57,407 bases of DNA from an uncultured Clostridia bacterium (GTDB lineage: Bacteria; Bacillota; Clostridia; TANB77; CAG-508). Under the pieces are notes generated by a model. The model was not told where the DNA came from and searched no databases. It saw nothing but the letters and a program-made list of their open reading frames with translations. The stretch is taken from the NCBI GenBank assembly GCA_947629765.1, contig CANREW010000004.1, forward strand, positions 1 through 57,407, read 5' to 3'. The translations under genes and the position numbers were made by a program. This document shows, piece by piece, positions 17,062-26,175 of this stretch. How positions within the stretch are numbered: position 1 is the stretch's first letter; each line of letters begins with the position of its first letter.

Positions 17062-17161
17062 TCCCACAAGTGCATTGAAGTGAATTTTAGATTGTACTAA
17101 AAAAACTTCTTGCCTTTTCAGGCTGGATTTTGCTTAATAGCAACTCCCCTTGAGGTCGGAC

Positions 17162-17602
17162 TTAGACGTAGTCTGTCTGATAGATTCCGCCGAGAACGGT
17201 GCCGACAGCAGCAGTGAAAATCAGAGTATACTCTTCACCATTGCAACCAGTTATCAGGTTATATGTTGCAACAGCTGCATCTTTTTTTAGGGTTATTGTA
17301 GTGGAAGGCCACCAACCGCCGTTCTTGTAAACTTCCAGCTTAACATCATTTAAGTGGGCAGTTCCAATAAACTTAAGGTTGGTTCCTTTTGCAGGAGTAA
17401 CCTTAACACTGTATCCATCAAAGAAATTTACATTCAGCTCCCTTAAAGTCTTCACATCCATAGGCCGTGCGTCAGGAGCAGGCAGTGCTTTTGCATTAGC
17501 CTCAACCTGAACTTCAGGGCCTGCCTCCATTGCAAAAACGGGGACCGAAAGGCTCATGCAAAGAAGCAGAGCCAACACCAAAGACATAATACGCTTTTTC
17601 AA
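17162..17602 (-). CDS. Unknown secreted protein, GC-richer and probably acquired; contains in-frame CGG
   Basis: The start is TTG 17602 behind AGGAGG. A clear signal peptide (KKRIMSLVLALLLCMSLSVPVFA) precedes about 120 residues of a probable beta-rich secreted domain; I do not recognise the family. Composition is visibly GC-richer than the surroundings, with codons such as GCC, CTG, GGC and CCG, suggesting recent transfer. This is the only gene in the window with an in-frame CGG (17465-17467, in P-D-A-R-P-M-D) where the downstream frame matches normal arginine decoding. If this host shifts +1 at CGG, translation would end after GGC CTA TGG ATG TGA. It has a perfect promoter and its own terminator. 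Confidence 0.75.
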   Translation of the reverse strand: MKKRIMSLVLALLLCMSLSVPVFAMEAGPEVQVEANAKALPAPDARPMDVKTLRELNVNFFDGYSVKVTPAKGTNLKFIGTAHLNDVKLEVYKNGGWWPSTTITLKKDAAVATYNLITGCNGEEYTLIFTAAVGTVLGGIYQTDYV

Positions 17603-17673
17603 AGTAGTTTCCTCCTAAGTAAAATATTTTTGCACTTGTGTTATGCCCCTAGATCCTCCTAAAAGCGAGTTTT

Positions 17674-17702
17674 ATTATACCAAAATTTTCCATTTTTGTC
17701 AA
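17674..17702 (-). promoter_or_regulatory. Consensus promoter of the secreted-protein gene
   Basis: On the minus strand TTGACA, 17 bases, TATAAT. The leader to the TTG start is about 65 bases and holds an additional AGGAGG that is not followed by a usable start. Confidence 0.8.
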
Positions 17703-17756
17703 TAAATGCCGAAATTTGTCGAATGATAAAAAATTTTAAAAAATTTTAAAAAATTC

Positions 17757-17782
17757 TGTAACGAAATTGAGAAAAAAGCGTC
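17757..17782 (+). promoter_or_regulatory. ECF-type promoter of the sigma/anti-sigma operon
   Basis: TGTAAC (17757-17762), 16 bases, CGTC (17779-17782), matching the AAC...CGTC pattern of ECF-dependent promoters. Three A/T-tract repeats lie immediately upstream. Autoregulation by the encoded sigma factor is inferred. Confidence 0.6.
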
Positions 17783-17828
17783 ATATAATCGAAGCTTTTT
17801 GAAAATATATATAAAGGGTGGTGAGTTT

Positions 17829-18329
17829 ATGCAGAATATTGAAGATATTTATAATCAGTATTTTGGGGTCGTTTATAAATATCTTCTCTGCTTAACTCAT
17901 GACGATAATTTTACAGAAGAATTAACACAAGATACCTTTTTTAAGGCTCTCAAATCTCTTAACTCCTTCAAAGGAGATTGCAAAATACAAGTTTGGCTTT
18001 GCCAAATAGCAAAACACTTGTGGTTTGATGAATTAAAAAGAAGGAAAAGATATACAAGTTTAGAAGATGAGGAAGATAATTTAGTCGCATTTGAAAACAC
18101 TGAACTGATGGTAATAGAAAATGAAAATAGGCGAAAATTATTCGAAAATATTAAAAAGCTAGATAAAACTACTCAAGAAGTAATCCTTCTAAGGATAAAT
18201 GGAGATTTAAGTTTCAAAGAAATTGGTGAGATTCTAGGAAAAACTGAAACTTGGGCAAGAGTTACCTTTTACAGAGGGAAACAAAAATTAAAGGAGGTTG
18301 AAGATTATGGAAAAGAAAAAACTATGTAA
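17829..18329 (+). CDS. ECF-family RNA polymerase sigma factor
   Basis: ATG 17829 follows GGTGGTG; a longer frame from 17799 lacks a good ribosome-binding site. About 166 residues: sigma region 2 (IYNQYFGVVYKYLLCLTHDD, then ELTQDTFFKALKSLNSF, KVWLCQIAKHLWFDELKR-like) and sigma region 4 (TTQEVILLRINGDLSFKEIGEILGKTETWARVTFYRGKQKL). The end overlaps the anti-sigma gene by 23 bases, whose AAAGGAGG lies inside this gene, so the two are translationally coupled. An ECF-type promoter upstream suggests autoregulation. The specific subgroup is not resolved. Confidence 0.9.
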   Translation: MQNIEDIYNQYFGVVYKYLLCLTHDDNFTEELTQDTFFKALKSLNSFKGDCKIQVWLCQIAKHLWFDELKRRKRYTSLEDEEDNLVAFENTELMVIENENRRKLFENIKKLDKTTQEVILLRINGDLSFKEIGEILGKTETWARVTFYRGKQKLKEVEDYGKEKTM

Positions 18330-19140
18330 TATTATCAAAGATTTACTTCCAAGTTATGTTGAAAACCTTACCAATGATGAAACAAATAATTTTATCGAAT
18401 CTCATATAGCAAATTGCCCTGAATGTAAAGAGTTTCTAGAAAATATGCGAAAAGAAATAGAAGTAAATAGCCCTAAAAAAGAAGAAAAAAACTTCAAATA
18501 CATAAAAAGATATAGCAAAAGATTAAAAATATTTAGAAATATATTACTAATAATTGCATTAGTTTTTATATTAATAGTTGCAAGAAAATTTATAATAATT
18601 ACTGATTTAAGTAATAAAGCTAATAATATTCAAAAATTTACTAATTATCATATACAATTAGAATGTTATATAGATAAAACACTTATAATGGCTGAAAAGT
18701 ATAATAAAGATAAAATATCATTATCTACAAATAAAATATATTATATTGATAATCCAAATAACATTGAAGAATATATTAATTATATATCAGATAACGAAAA
18801 TTTAAAATTAGTAAAAAATATGCAACAGCAAAATTTATCAACTTTTGATAAAGATATAGGTCTAGATATAACAAATTATACATTAGGTTTTTATACACCT
18901 TTTAAAAAATTATATTTTGCACTAACAACTAGTATTCAAAATGTTACTCTTTCTGATAAACAATGTTATTTACTTAAAATTGATAATACCGAAAGATTTA
19001 TAGATGTAGAAACAGGAGCAACTGTTAAATATATAGATAACGACTTAAATCAAGTAATAGATTACCATTATGAGTTTGACACAGTTACAGATGAAGATGT
19101 GGAATTGCCAGATACAACAGGCTATGTTCCTATAGATTAA
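18307..19140 (+). CDS. Zinc-finger anti-sigma factor, membrane-spanning
   Basis: ATG 18307 sits behind AAAGGAGG. The N-terminal cytosolic part carries the anti-sigma zinc motif H-x3-C-x2-C (SHIANCPECKEF), then one membrane helix (about residues 75-95: NILLIIALVFILIVARKF) and a roughly 175-residue external domain without recognised family. This is the standard design of a membrane anti-sigma factor that holds the ECF sigma until an external cue. The external domain, rich in Asn, Asp and Tyr, is the likely sensor; its ligand is unknown. Confidence 0.85.
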   Translation: MEKKKLCNIIKDLLPSYVENLTNDETNNFIESHIANCPECKEFLENMRKEIEVNSPKKEEKNFKYIKRYSKRLKIFRNILLIIALVFILIVARKFIIITDLSNKANNIQKFTNYHIQLECYIDKTLIMAEKYNKDKISLSTNKIYYIDNPNNIEEYINYISDNENLKLVKNMQQQNLSTFDKDIGLDITNYTLGFYTPFKKLYFALTTSIQNVTLSDKQCYLLKIDNTERFIDVETGATVKYIDNDLNQVIDYHYEFDTVTDEDVELPDTTGYVPID

Positions 19141-19197
19141 AAAAACACATGTTAAATATTTTTATTGAAGAATCAAATATTTATAGAGGAGTAAGAT

Positions 19198-19453
19198 ATG
19201 AAGTTTTCAGACGTAATAAGAAAAAGAATTAAATATTATTTAGACGATAGAAATATGAGTATCTGGTCATTATGCAGATTAACAGGTATTCCTTGTTCTA
19301 CCTTATCAACTTTTATGAGTAGTAAAACAAAATTAATCAAATTAGATACATTACTACTTATTTGTGAACGGTTTTGGCATTACGCTATCAGAATTTTTTA
19401 GTGACCCATCTTTTGATGCCTTACAGCAGCGTAGAGTCAAAATCAATACCTAA
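19198..19453 (+). CDS. Small Cro/CI-type HTH regulator, one CGG +1 recoding site
   Basis: The start ATG follows GAGGAGTAAG. Helix-turn-helix residues NMSIWSLCRLTGIPCSTLSTF are followed by LIKLDTLLLICE. The zero frame then reads GAA CGG TTT TGG and ends within 11 codons, but skipping the C at 19369-19371 gives C-E-G-F-G-I-T-L-S-E-F-F-S-D-P-S-F-D, the usual ending of these ~80-residue regulators (LLICEGLNISLKEFF-like), stopping at TAA 19451-19453 (84 residues). Its target is unknown. This second plus-strand example places the shift on a conserved Gly of a very short gene. Confidence 0.88.
19369..19371 (+). other. CGG +1 recoding site in the small HTH gene
   Basis: GAA CGG T: skipping the C gives GGT in C-E-G-F-G-I-T-L-S-E-F-F. 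Confidence 0.9.
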
Positions 19454-19493
19454 GCTTCCTATATTCCAGTAGGAAAAACATATATATATTCAG

Positions 19494-19535
19494 AAAAGGG
19501 ACAATATAAATTTTTTATATTATCCCTTTTTCTTT
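19494..19535. terminator. Intrinsic terminator between convergent HTH and porB genes
   Basis: AAAAGGGACAATATAAA pairs with TTTATATTATCCCTTTT (one mismatch), flanked by a T run on the plus strand. Confidence 0.8.
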
Positions 19536-19615
19536 TTATACGATAGAATTTCTAGTGATCTTGCATAATACAAAACTACTATTAACTCTATATATTTCTT
19601 TATACAAATATTATT

Positions 19616-20569
19616 CTATTCTTTATTTGTTATTTCTTCTAATTTTAGAAGTGCTTCCCATCTCTCGTCTAATTCTTTTTGGAATTCTTCAATCATCCAC
19701 TCATTACCTGGTTTAAACATATGTTTAAATCTTCTTTGTGGCTTTAAAAATTCTTCGATAGGTAATTTCTTAGCTGGTTTATATGTTATCTTGTATTTGC
19801 CATTTTCTACCTCATATAATGGCCAATAACATGTATCAACTGCTAATTTATTTATCTGCATTAATTCGTCTGTTGGATAGCCCCAACCTCTTGGGCAAGG
19901 TGCAAGTACATTTACAAAAGCTGGACCTTTTGTATATATTGCTTTTTCTGCTTTTTCATATAAATCTTTGAAGTTAGCTGTTGCGATTGTTTGTGCAACA
20001 TAAGGTATATGATGACTTGCCATTACCTCTGTCAAATCTTTTCTAACTTGCATCTTTCCTGGTACTTTTGTTCCTGCTGGTGATGTTGTTGTATCTGCAA
20101 AATGTGGAGTTGCTGAAGAACGTTGTATACCTGTGTTCATGTATGCCCCATTGTCATAGCATACATATACCATATCATGTCCTCTTTCCATAGCTCCTGA
20201 TAAACTTTGTAGACCTATATCATAAGTTCCTCCATCTCCTCCAAATGCTATAAATTTTGTATGTTCATCATCTGATAATTTTCCTTGTTTTTTCAAAGAT
20301 CTATATGCAGCCTCTGCTCCTGATAAAGTTGCTCCTGCACATTCAAATGCTGTATGTATAAAAGAATCTGTCCATGATGTATATGGATACATAAATGTAG
20401 AAACTTCCATACATCCAGTTGCACCACATATTACTGCATGATCATCTTCATGAAGAGCTCTTAAAAACATACGAGCTACTGGTGGAGCACCACATCCTGC
20501 ACACATTCTGTGTCCTGCCATAAATCTTGAAGGCTTATTTGCTACTACTTCTTTTACATTATATGCCAT
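19616..20569 (-). CDS. porB: 2-oxoacid (probably pyruvate):ferredoxin oxidoreductase, beta subunit
   Basis: The 317-residue beta subunit binds thiamine diphosphate. The N-terminal HRMCAGCGAPP contributes cysteines of the proximal 4Fe-4S cluster, with a further Cys in GATGCME. The ThDP motif is GGDGGTYDIGLQSLSGAMER followed by VCYDNGAYMNTG. The complex decarboxylates 2-oxoacids to acyl-CoA and reduces ferredoxin in the cytosol. The order gamma-delta-alpha-beta in one operon (22629 to 19616) matches four-subunit POR. Pyruvate as substrate is an inference from YMNTGIQRSS and the alpha subunit; other 2-oxoacids cannot be excluded. The frame is intact and lacks CGG. Confidence 0.9.
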   Translation of the reverse strand: MAYNVKEVVANKPSRFMAGHRMCAGCGAPPVARMFLRALHEDDHAVICGATGCMEVSTFMYPYTSWTDSFIHTAFECAGATLSGAEAAYRSLKKQGKLSDDEHTKFIAFGGDGGTYDIGLQSLSGAMERGHDMVYVCYDNGAYMNTGIQRSSATPHFADTTTSPAGTKVPGKMQVRKDLTEVMASHHIPYVAQTIATANFKDLYEKAEKAIYTKGPAFVNVLAPCPRGWGYPTDELMQINKLAVDTCYWPLYEVENGKYKITYKPAKKLPIEEFLKPQRRFKHMFKPGNEWMIEEFQKELDERWEALLKLEEITNKE

Positions 20570-20570
20570 A

Positions 20571-21757
20571 TTATTTCTCCCTCCTTACTCCAAAGTATCT
20601 ATATGGATTGCCTACTTCTCCTGTCTTTGCAATTTCCATTAAGTCATTATATACTCCTTCTATTTCGTAAGAAGTTGTATCTCTTCCACCTATACCATAT
20701 ACATAGTTTACAACTGGTACTTGTTCTTTATTTACATACATACTTGATGTAACATCTTCAAACAAAGCTCCTCCAGCTGCATTTAATGAATCTGCTTTAT
20801 CTAAAACTGCAACAGCTTTTAGATGTGATAATGCATTTGCAATTTCTTCTGCTGGGAATGGTCTAAACATACGAACTTTTAGAAGTCCTGCTTTTACACC
20901 TTTTTCTCTTAATGAATCAACTACAAATTTTGCTGTTCCAGCTGTTGAGTTCATACAAACTATGGCAACTTCTGCATCAGACAATTTGTATTCTTCGAAG
21001 AAAGAATATTTTCTTCCTGTCATTTTTTCAAAATCTCTTGATACTTCTTCTATAACCTTTTTTGCATTTCTCATTGCGTTTGCTTGTTGATATTTATGTT
21101 CAAACAAATATGTTTGTACATCTAGTGGTCCTACTGCCATTGGTTCTTTTCTATTTAATAAATAATGTTCTGGCTTATATGTTCCGATAAACTCTTTTAC
21201 TTTTTCGTCTTCTACTAATTCTATATTTTCAATAGAATGTGAAGTTATAAATCCATCTTGACATACCATAAGTGGTAATAGTACATCTTTGTGCTCTGCT
21301 ATTCTGTGAGCCATAAGTAGGTTATCATAAGCCTCTTGGTTATTCTCTGAAAATAGCATTATCCAACCGCTATCCCTTACTCCCATTGCATCTGAATGGT
21401 CATTATGTATGTTTAATGGTCCTGATACTGCACGGTTTACAAGTGACATTACTATTGGTAATCTCAAGCTTGATGCTATGTATATCATCTCCCACATTAA
21501 TGATAATCCGTTTGCAGATGTTGCTGTCATAGCTCTTGAGCCAGCAGCTTCTGCTCCGATACATGCGCTCATCGCACTATGTTCACTTTCTACTGCAACA
21601 AATTCTGTATCAACTGATCCATTACTTACAAATGTTGAAAAATATTGTGGTATCTCAGTAGAAGGTGTTATAGGAAATGCTGCAACTACATCTGGGTTAA
21701 TTTGTTTCATTGCTATTGCTGCTGCTTCATTTCCGCTTAGTCTTTCTCTTATTGACA
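20571..21757 (-). CDS. porA: 2-oxoacid (probably pyruvate):ferredoxin oxidoreductase, alpha subunit
   Basis: The start is ATG 21757 (MSIRERLSGNEAAAIAMKQ) behind AAGGAGG; the in-frame extension to 21833 lies inside the delta gene. The 395-residue protein has the family start (GNEAAA...NPDVVAAFPITPSTEIPQYF), the SEHSAMSACIGAEAAGSRAMTATSANGL block and C-terminal VLDKADSLNAAGGALFEDV. It stops one base before porB starts. It supplies the pyrimidine-binding half of the ThDP site. Several Gly codons are preceded by C across the codon boundary (ATC GGA, AAC GGA) and cause no shift, in contrast with in-frame CGG elsewhere. Confidence 0.92.
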
Positions 21758-21781
21758 TATATTTTTCCTCCTTTTTAACTT

Positions 21782-22063
21782 TTATTTCATTTCGATTGCG
21801 CCGAATGGACAAACCTTTGCACAAACTCCGCATCCTTTACAATAATCATAGTTGAAATCTTCTCTCTTTTGATCTTTATTTACAGGAATTGCATCATCTG
21901 GACAAACTGGAAAACATAGTCCACATTGCTTACATTTTTCACTTATATATATTGGTTTTACTGATCTCCAGTCTCCTGTTTTAAACTCTAATGAATTTCC
22001 TGCCTCATATATATTTCCAGCAATTGTCATTTCTTCTGCTGGTGTATTTGGGGTTATTTTCAT
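21782..22063 (-). CDS. porD: 2-oxoacid:ferredoxin oxidoreductase, delta (2x4Fe-4S) subunit
   Basis: The 93-residue ferredoxin-like subunit carries two cluster motifs, CKQCGLCFPVCP and CKGCGVCAKVCP, each CxxCxxCxxxCP. It relays electrons from the ThDP site to external ferredoxin. Its ATG overlaps the stop of the gamma gene as ATGA, and the alpha gene follows after 24 bases. Confidence 0.94.
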   Translation of the reverse strand: MKITPNTPAEEMTIAGNIYEAGNSLEFKTGDWRSVKPIYISEKCKQCGLCFPVCPDDAIPVNKDQKREDFNYDYCKGCGVCAKVCPFGAIEMK

Positions 22064-22629
22064 ACTTTCTTCACCTCACTTAATGCCATTTTCAATGCAT
22101 TCATATTTCCTTCTATTACTTCAGGTTTCTTTGCAAATTTATGCTTGAAAGAACCTTCCATATCATTTATTAATTCCTCGTCTGTCATAATTTTGCTTAC
22201 TTTAACAATTGCTGCAAGCATTGGTGTATTTGGGAAATATTTTCCAAGTGTCTCTAATGATATTTTACGAGCATCTACTGTATAAATTTCTCCTTCATAA
22301 TTTTTTAATTTTGATTTGATATAATCTGCATCTTTTGTTGTGTTAATTACTATTGCTCCTTCTTTTTTTAATCCTGCTGTAACATCAACAGAGTCAAGTA
22401 ATGTGTCATCTACAACTACTACGTAGTCTGGTTCGTAGATATTGCTATGTATTGTTATAGGTTCTGTACTTATTCTGTTATATGCTGTTATTGGAGCTCC
22501 CATTCTTTCTGGTCCATACTCAGGAAATCCTTGAATATATTTACCAGTGTTAAATGCTGCATCTGCAAGTAGGAGTGATGCTGTTTTTGCTCCCTGTCCT
22601 CCTCTACCATGCCATCTGATTTCAATCAT
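22060..22629 (-). CDS. porG: 2-oxoacid:ferredoxin oxidoreductase, gamma subunit
   Basis: The 189-residue gamma subunit begins with IRWHGRGGQGAKTASLLLADAA, the family signature, and contains GFPEYGPERMGAPITAYNRIS. It forms the CoA-contacting part of the complex. It is the first gene of the por operon, preceded by RBS GGAGG and, 49 bases upstream, the thioesterase gene on the same strand. Confidence 0.93.
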   Translation of the reverse strand: MIEIRWHGRGGQGAKTASLLLADAAFNTGKYIQGFPEYGPERMGAPITAYNRISTEPITIHSNIYEPDYVVVVDDTLLDSVDVTAGLKKEGAIVINTTKDADYIKSKLKNYEGEIYTVDARKISLETLGKYFPNTPMLAAIVKVSKIMTDEELINDMEGSFKHKFAKKPEVIEGNMNALKMALSEVKKV

Positions 22630-22678
22630 TGTTTTACCTCCTTATTTTAATTTTTATATTTTATAAGATTAATGACAA

Positions 22679-23401
22679 TTAGAAAAATTTTATAATTGTG
22701 TGAAGACTTTTTCCGTCTTCACCTTTTATACAAACTGTATGTACATTATTGTTATTAGAATAATAAAGATTTACTGTTTCTTTAAATTTTGTTTGTTTTT
22801 TGTAATATATTTCTACATTTTCGAAATTATCTATATCTACATCATCTGGAAGAGCTTCATATGCAATATCTAAATACATTACATTGTTTACATGGTGATT
22901 TGAATCAATGTCTCTTCTTGTAGCTGTATATTTGGTTATTTCTTGCATATTTTCGTCTTCTTTTAATTTTCCAGCTATATCTTCTTCAAAAACTGACTTT
23001 TGAACTATACCATAACTATTTATTAACTCGTCTGTTATTCGTCCTATTCCACCTTTTTTAGCATCTATTAGCACCCATTCCGTAGTTGCTATGGCGATTT
23101 TTTCTCCATCTAAATCATATACTTCGAAATCACGCCAAGACGATATTTTGTTAAAGTCTCTTGCCCATGTTTTTACAGTTAATTCAGTGTTCCATCTTGG
23201 TCTTTTGAAAAATTTTACTTTCCAAAACAAAAGCATCCAAGTATATCCTGTTTTTTCTATATCATTTAAACCATATCCTACTTCTTGTGAATGTTTACTT
23301 GCCGCTTCTGATAGTATATTTATTAGCCCTTTATCTGATAATTTGTTGTTTTCGTCTATTTCATTATATTTTATATGTGTTTTATATTCATATACTGACA
23401 T
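22679..23401 (-). CDS. Acyl-ACP thioesterase
   Basis: The 240-residue double hot-dog protein belongs to the FatA/FatB-like bacterial acyl-ACP thioesterases. It starts with YEYKTHIKYNEIDENNKLSDKG; the N-terminal block YTWMLLFWKVKFFKRPRWN and catalytic region DIDSNHHVNNVMYLDIAYEALP are typical. It releases free fatty acids from acyl carrier protein in the cytosol. It lies just upstream of the por operon on the same strand. The frame is intact. Confidence 0.9.
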   Translation of the reverse strand: MSVYEYKTHIKYNEIDENNKLSDKGLINILSEAASKHSQEVGYGLNDIEKTGYTWMLLFWKVKFFKRPRWNTELTVKTWARDFNKISSWRDFEVYDLDGEKIAIATTEWVLIDAKKGGIGRITDELINSYGIVQKSVFEEDIAGKLKEDENMQEITKYTATRRDIDSNHHVNNVMYLDIAYEALPDDVDIDNFENVEIYYKKQTKFKETVNLYYSNNNNVHTVCIKGEDGKSLHTIIKFF

Positions 23402-23476
23402 TTATCTCTCACCAATTAGAAAGTATATCACATTTCTTTATTAAATACAATCTGATTTTAAAATATTTTATTATAT

Positions 23477-23624
23477 AAAAAGAGAAATAATATTTATTTT
23501 TCAAGAGTTTGTCATTTGCAGCCTACAAATTGAATTTTTAATAAAGTAGGCTGCAAAAGTCGCCCTTCGCTTCGCTACGGCCCGCCGCTAGCACTCTTTT
23601 AAATAAATATTATTTCTCTTTTTT
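23477..23624. repeat. Dispersed ~150-bp structured palindromic repeat, copy B
   Basis: Reverse orientation relative to copy A. Outer arms AAAAAGAGAAATAATATTTATTT and their complement enclose the hairpin GCAGCCTAC...GTAGGCTGC and the GTCGCCCTTCGCTTCGCT block. It lies between sleB and the thioesterase gene. Confidence 0.8.
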
Positions 23625-23633
23625 AATTATAAA

Positions 23634-24311
23634 CTATACGCAGAAGATGTGTTTCCCTATTTTAAGTGTTTGCTTTCTTGACCATATCCAAGAACTTGTG
23701 GCAGTAGCTGGGTTAAAATAATACAAAGCTCCATTTGACGGGTCCCATCCATTTAGTGCATCTTGTGCTGCACTTCTTGCTGTACTGTTTGGAGATAAAT
23801 TAATTTGGCCATCACTTACTACATCAAATGCTCCTTTTTGATATATAACTCCTGCAACAGAATTTGGGAAATTTGGACTGCTTACTCTATTTAAAACAAC
23901 TGCTGCAACTGCAACTTGTCCAATATACTGTTCTCCCCTCGCTTCTCCATAAACTAACCTACTAAGTAAATTCAAATCTGAAGAATTACTTGCCGTAGAT
24001 GTTGTTTTTGATCCTCCGCTTGAACTTATACCTATTGCAGCAAGAGTCTTTTCACCAGCTATTCCATCAACTTTTAATCCATTTGCTTTTTGAAAATATT
24101 TTACAGCTTGCTGGGTTTTGCTTCCATATATTCCATCAACTGAACCTTTATAATATCCCCAATCCTTTAATCTTTGTTGTATTTGTTTTACTTCATTTCC
24201 TGTTGAACCATATCTTGATAATGTTTCAATACTTGCATTTACATTAATATAATAAACATATCCAAATATTATTAACAATATCGCTATAATGGAAATAATA
24301 ATTTTTTTCAT
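23634..24311 (-). CDS. sleB: Spore cortex-lytic enzyme SleB-like
   Basis: The 225-residue protein has an N-terminal signal/anchor, a peptidoglycan-binding domain (LSRYGSTGNEVKQIQQRLKD through KVDGIAGEKTLAAIG, about 33-92) and a CwlJ/SleB hydrolase domain (LLSRLVYGEARGEQYIGQVA with the catalytic Glu, NRVSSPNFPNSVAGVIYQKG, ALYYFNPATATSSWIW). SleB lytic transglycosylase degrades cortex peptidoglycan during spore germination. It is monocistronic. Promoter type is not clear by eye; forespore expression is expected from the family. Confidence 0.92.
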   Translation of the reverse strand: MKKIIISIIAILLIIFGYVYYINVNASIETLSRYGSTGNEVKQIQQRLKDWGYYKGSVDGIYGSKTQQAVKYFQKANGLKVDGIAGEKTLAAIGISSSGGSKTTSTASNSSDLNLLSRLVYGEARGEQYIGQVAVAAVVLNRVSSPNFPNSVAGVIYQKGAFDVVSDGQINLSPNSTARSAAQDALNGWDPSNGALYYFNPATATSSWIWSRKQTLKIGKHIFCV

Positions 24312-24396
24312 AAATATTCCTCCTAATTAATTTGATATTATTATTTCCATATTTTAGGCAAATAATACAAGATTTAGAATTTTTATTTATATAATA

Positions 24397-24434
24397 AAAA
24401 CAAGTCAGATCTCCGACAAGATTTGACTTGTTTT
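24397..24434 (-). terminator. Intrinsic terminator of fhs
   Basis: AAAACAAGTCA and TGACTTGTTTT form an 11-bp stem with a T-rich tract on the minus strand. Confidence 0.8.
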
Positions 24435-24455
24435 ATAGCTTATTATATTACTATT

Positions 24456-26118
24456 CTAAAAAATTCCTACTATATTTCCATTTTCATCTAAGTCTATTCC
24501 TTCAGCTGCTGGAACCTTTGGAAGCCCCGGCATTGTCATTATCTTTCCTGTGATAACAACTACAAATCCTGCACCTGCTTTTAATATTACTTCTTGTGCA
24601 TGTATATTAAAAGGTTCTAGGCACTCAAGATTCTTTGGATCATCTGAGAAAGAGTACTGTGTTTTTGCAATACAAACAGGTAAATTTCCATATCCTATCT
24701 TCTTTATTTGTTTTATGCTTTCCATAGCCTCTTCCGAAAACTCTACATCTTCTGCCCCATAAATTTTTCTTGCAACTTTTCTTATCTTTTCTTCGATTTC
24801 TTCATTTAAATCATAAGTAAATGTAAAGTTTTCTGGAACTTCACATAGGTCTACTATCTTTTCAGCTAAATCTATGGCACCTTCTCCACCTTTTGCCCAA
24901 GCTTCTACTAAACTCATATTTATTCCAAGTTCTTTTAACTTATTTTGTAAGAAATCTATCTCTCTTTCTGTATCTGATGTAAATCTATTTATTGCAACTA
25001 TTACATTTAATCCAAATTTATTTTTCAAATTATCTATATGTCTTGTAAGGTTATGTATTCCTTTTTCTAGAGCTTCCATGTTTTCTTCTTGTACTTCTTC
25101 TTTTGCAGCTCCACCGTGATATTTTAATGCTCTCATTGTTGCAACGCATACTACTGCATCTGGTTTTAAATTAGCTTCTCTACATTTTATATCTAAGAAT
25201 TTTTCTGCTCCTAAGTCTGCACCAAATCCTGCTTCTGTTATACAATAATCTCCAAGTTTTAATGCTAAACGAGTTGCTCTTACACTGTTGCAACCATGTG
25301 CTATATTGGCAAATGGTCCACCATGTACTATTGCTGGTGTATTTTCTAATGTTTGTACTAAGTTTGGATTAATTGCATCTTTTAAAAGTACTGCTAAACT
25401 TCCCTCTGCTTTTAGATCTTTTGCAGTTATTGGTTCGTCTTTTTCATTATATCCAACAATTATTCTTCCAAGTCTTGCTTTTAAATCTTTTATATCTTTT
25501 GATAAACAAAGTATTGCCATTATCTCTGATGCAACTGTTATATCAAATCCGTCGTCTCTCTCCCTCATTCCTTTTTCATGTGATAAACCACATCTTATTT
25601 TTCTTAATTGTCTATCATTTAAATCTACACATCTTTTCCATAAAACTTTTTTAAATCCTAATTCATTTCCAAAATATATATGATTATCTATCATTGCTGC
25701 AAGTAGATTATTTGCAGCAGTCATTGCATGTATATCTCCTGTAAAGTGTAAGTTTATATCTTCCATTGGTGCTATTTGGACATATCCTCCACCTGTTGCT
25801 CCTCCCTTTATTCCAAAAACTGGTCCGAAGTGATGGTTCTCTTAATGCAAGTATTGATTTTTTTCCTATTCTTCTTAGTCCATCAGCTAAGCCAATTGAC
25901 ATCGTTGTTTTTCCTTCTCCAAGTGGTGTTGGGTTTATTGCTGTAACTAATATTAATTTTCCATCTTTTTTACTTTCTGTTCTTTTAAAAGCATCTTCTG
26001 TTATTTTTGCTTTATACTTTCCATAAGTTTCGATTTCTTCTTCGCTTAAATCTAATTCTTTTGCTATTTCTCTTATGTTTTTTAATTTTGCATTTCTTGC
26101 AATTTCGATATCACTCAT
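24456..26118 (-). CDS. fhs: Formate-tetrahydrofolate ligase, one CGG +1 recoding site
   Basis: Fhs makes 10-formyl-THF from formate, THF and ATP, central to purine synthesis and one-carbon metabolism. The P-loop TPLGEGKTTMSIGLADGLRRIG lies in the N-terminal frame from ATG 26118. That frame reads TCA CTT CGG ACC and ends; skipping the C at 25825-25827 gives R-E-P-S-L-G-P-V-F-G, the invariant substrate-loop motif, and enters the long C-terminal frame (PMEDINLHFTGD...PGLPKVPAAEGIDLDENG). The recoded length is 553 residues, normal for Fhs. A ZTP riboswitch with terminator lies upstream. A core metabolic gene under intact control argues against a pseudogene. Confidence 0.94.
25825..25827 (-). other. 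CGG +1 recoding site in fhs
   Basis: CTT CGG A: skipping the C gives GGA in the invariant R-E-P-S-L-G-P motif. Confidence 0.94.
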
Positions 26119-26144
26119 TATGAACCTCCTTGTATTTTTTAGAA

Positions 26145-26175
26145 TAAAAAAAGGGCATTCTTTTAAAGAATTGCC
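26145..26175 (-). terminator. Riboswitch-controlled terminator before fhs
   Basis: GGGCAATTC and GAATGCCC form a stem followed by a run of T residues. Its 5' arm overlaps the last conserved GGGCAA of the ZTP aptamer, so ligand binding and termination should exclude one another. Confidence 0.85.
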
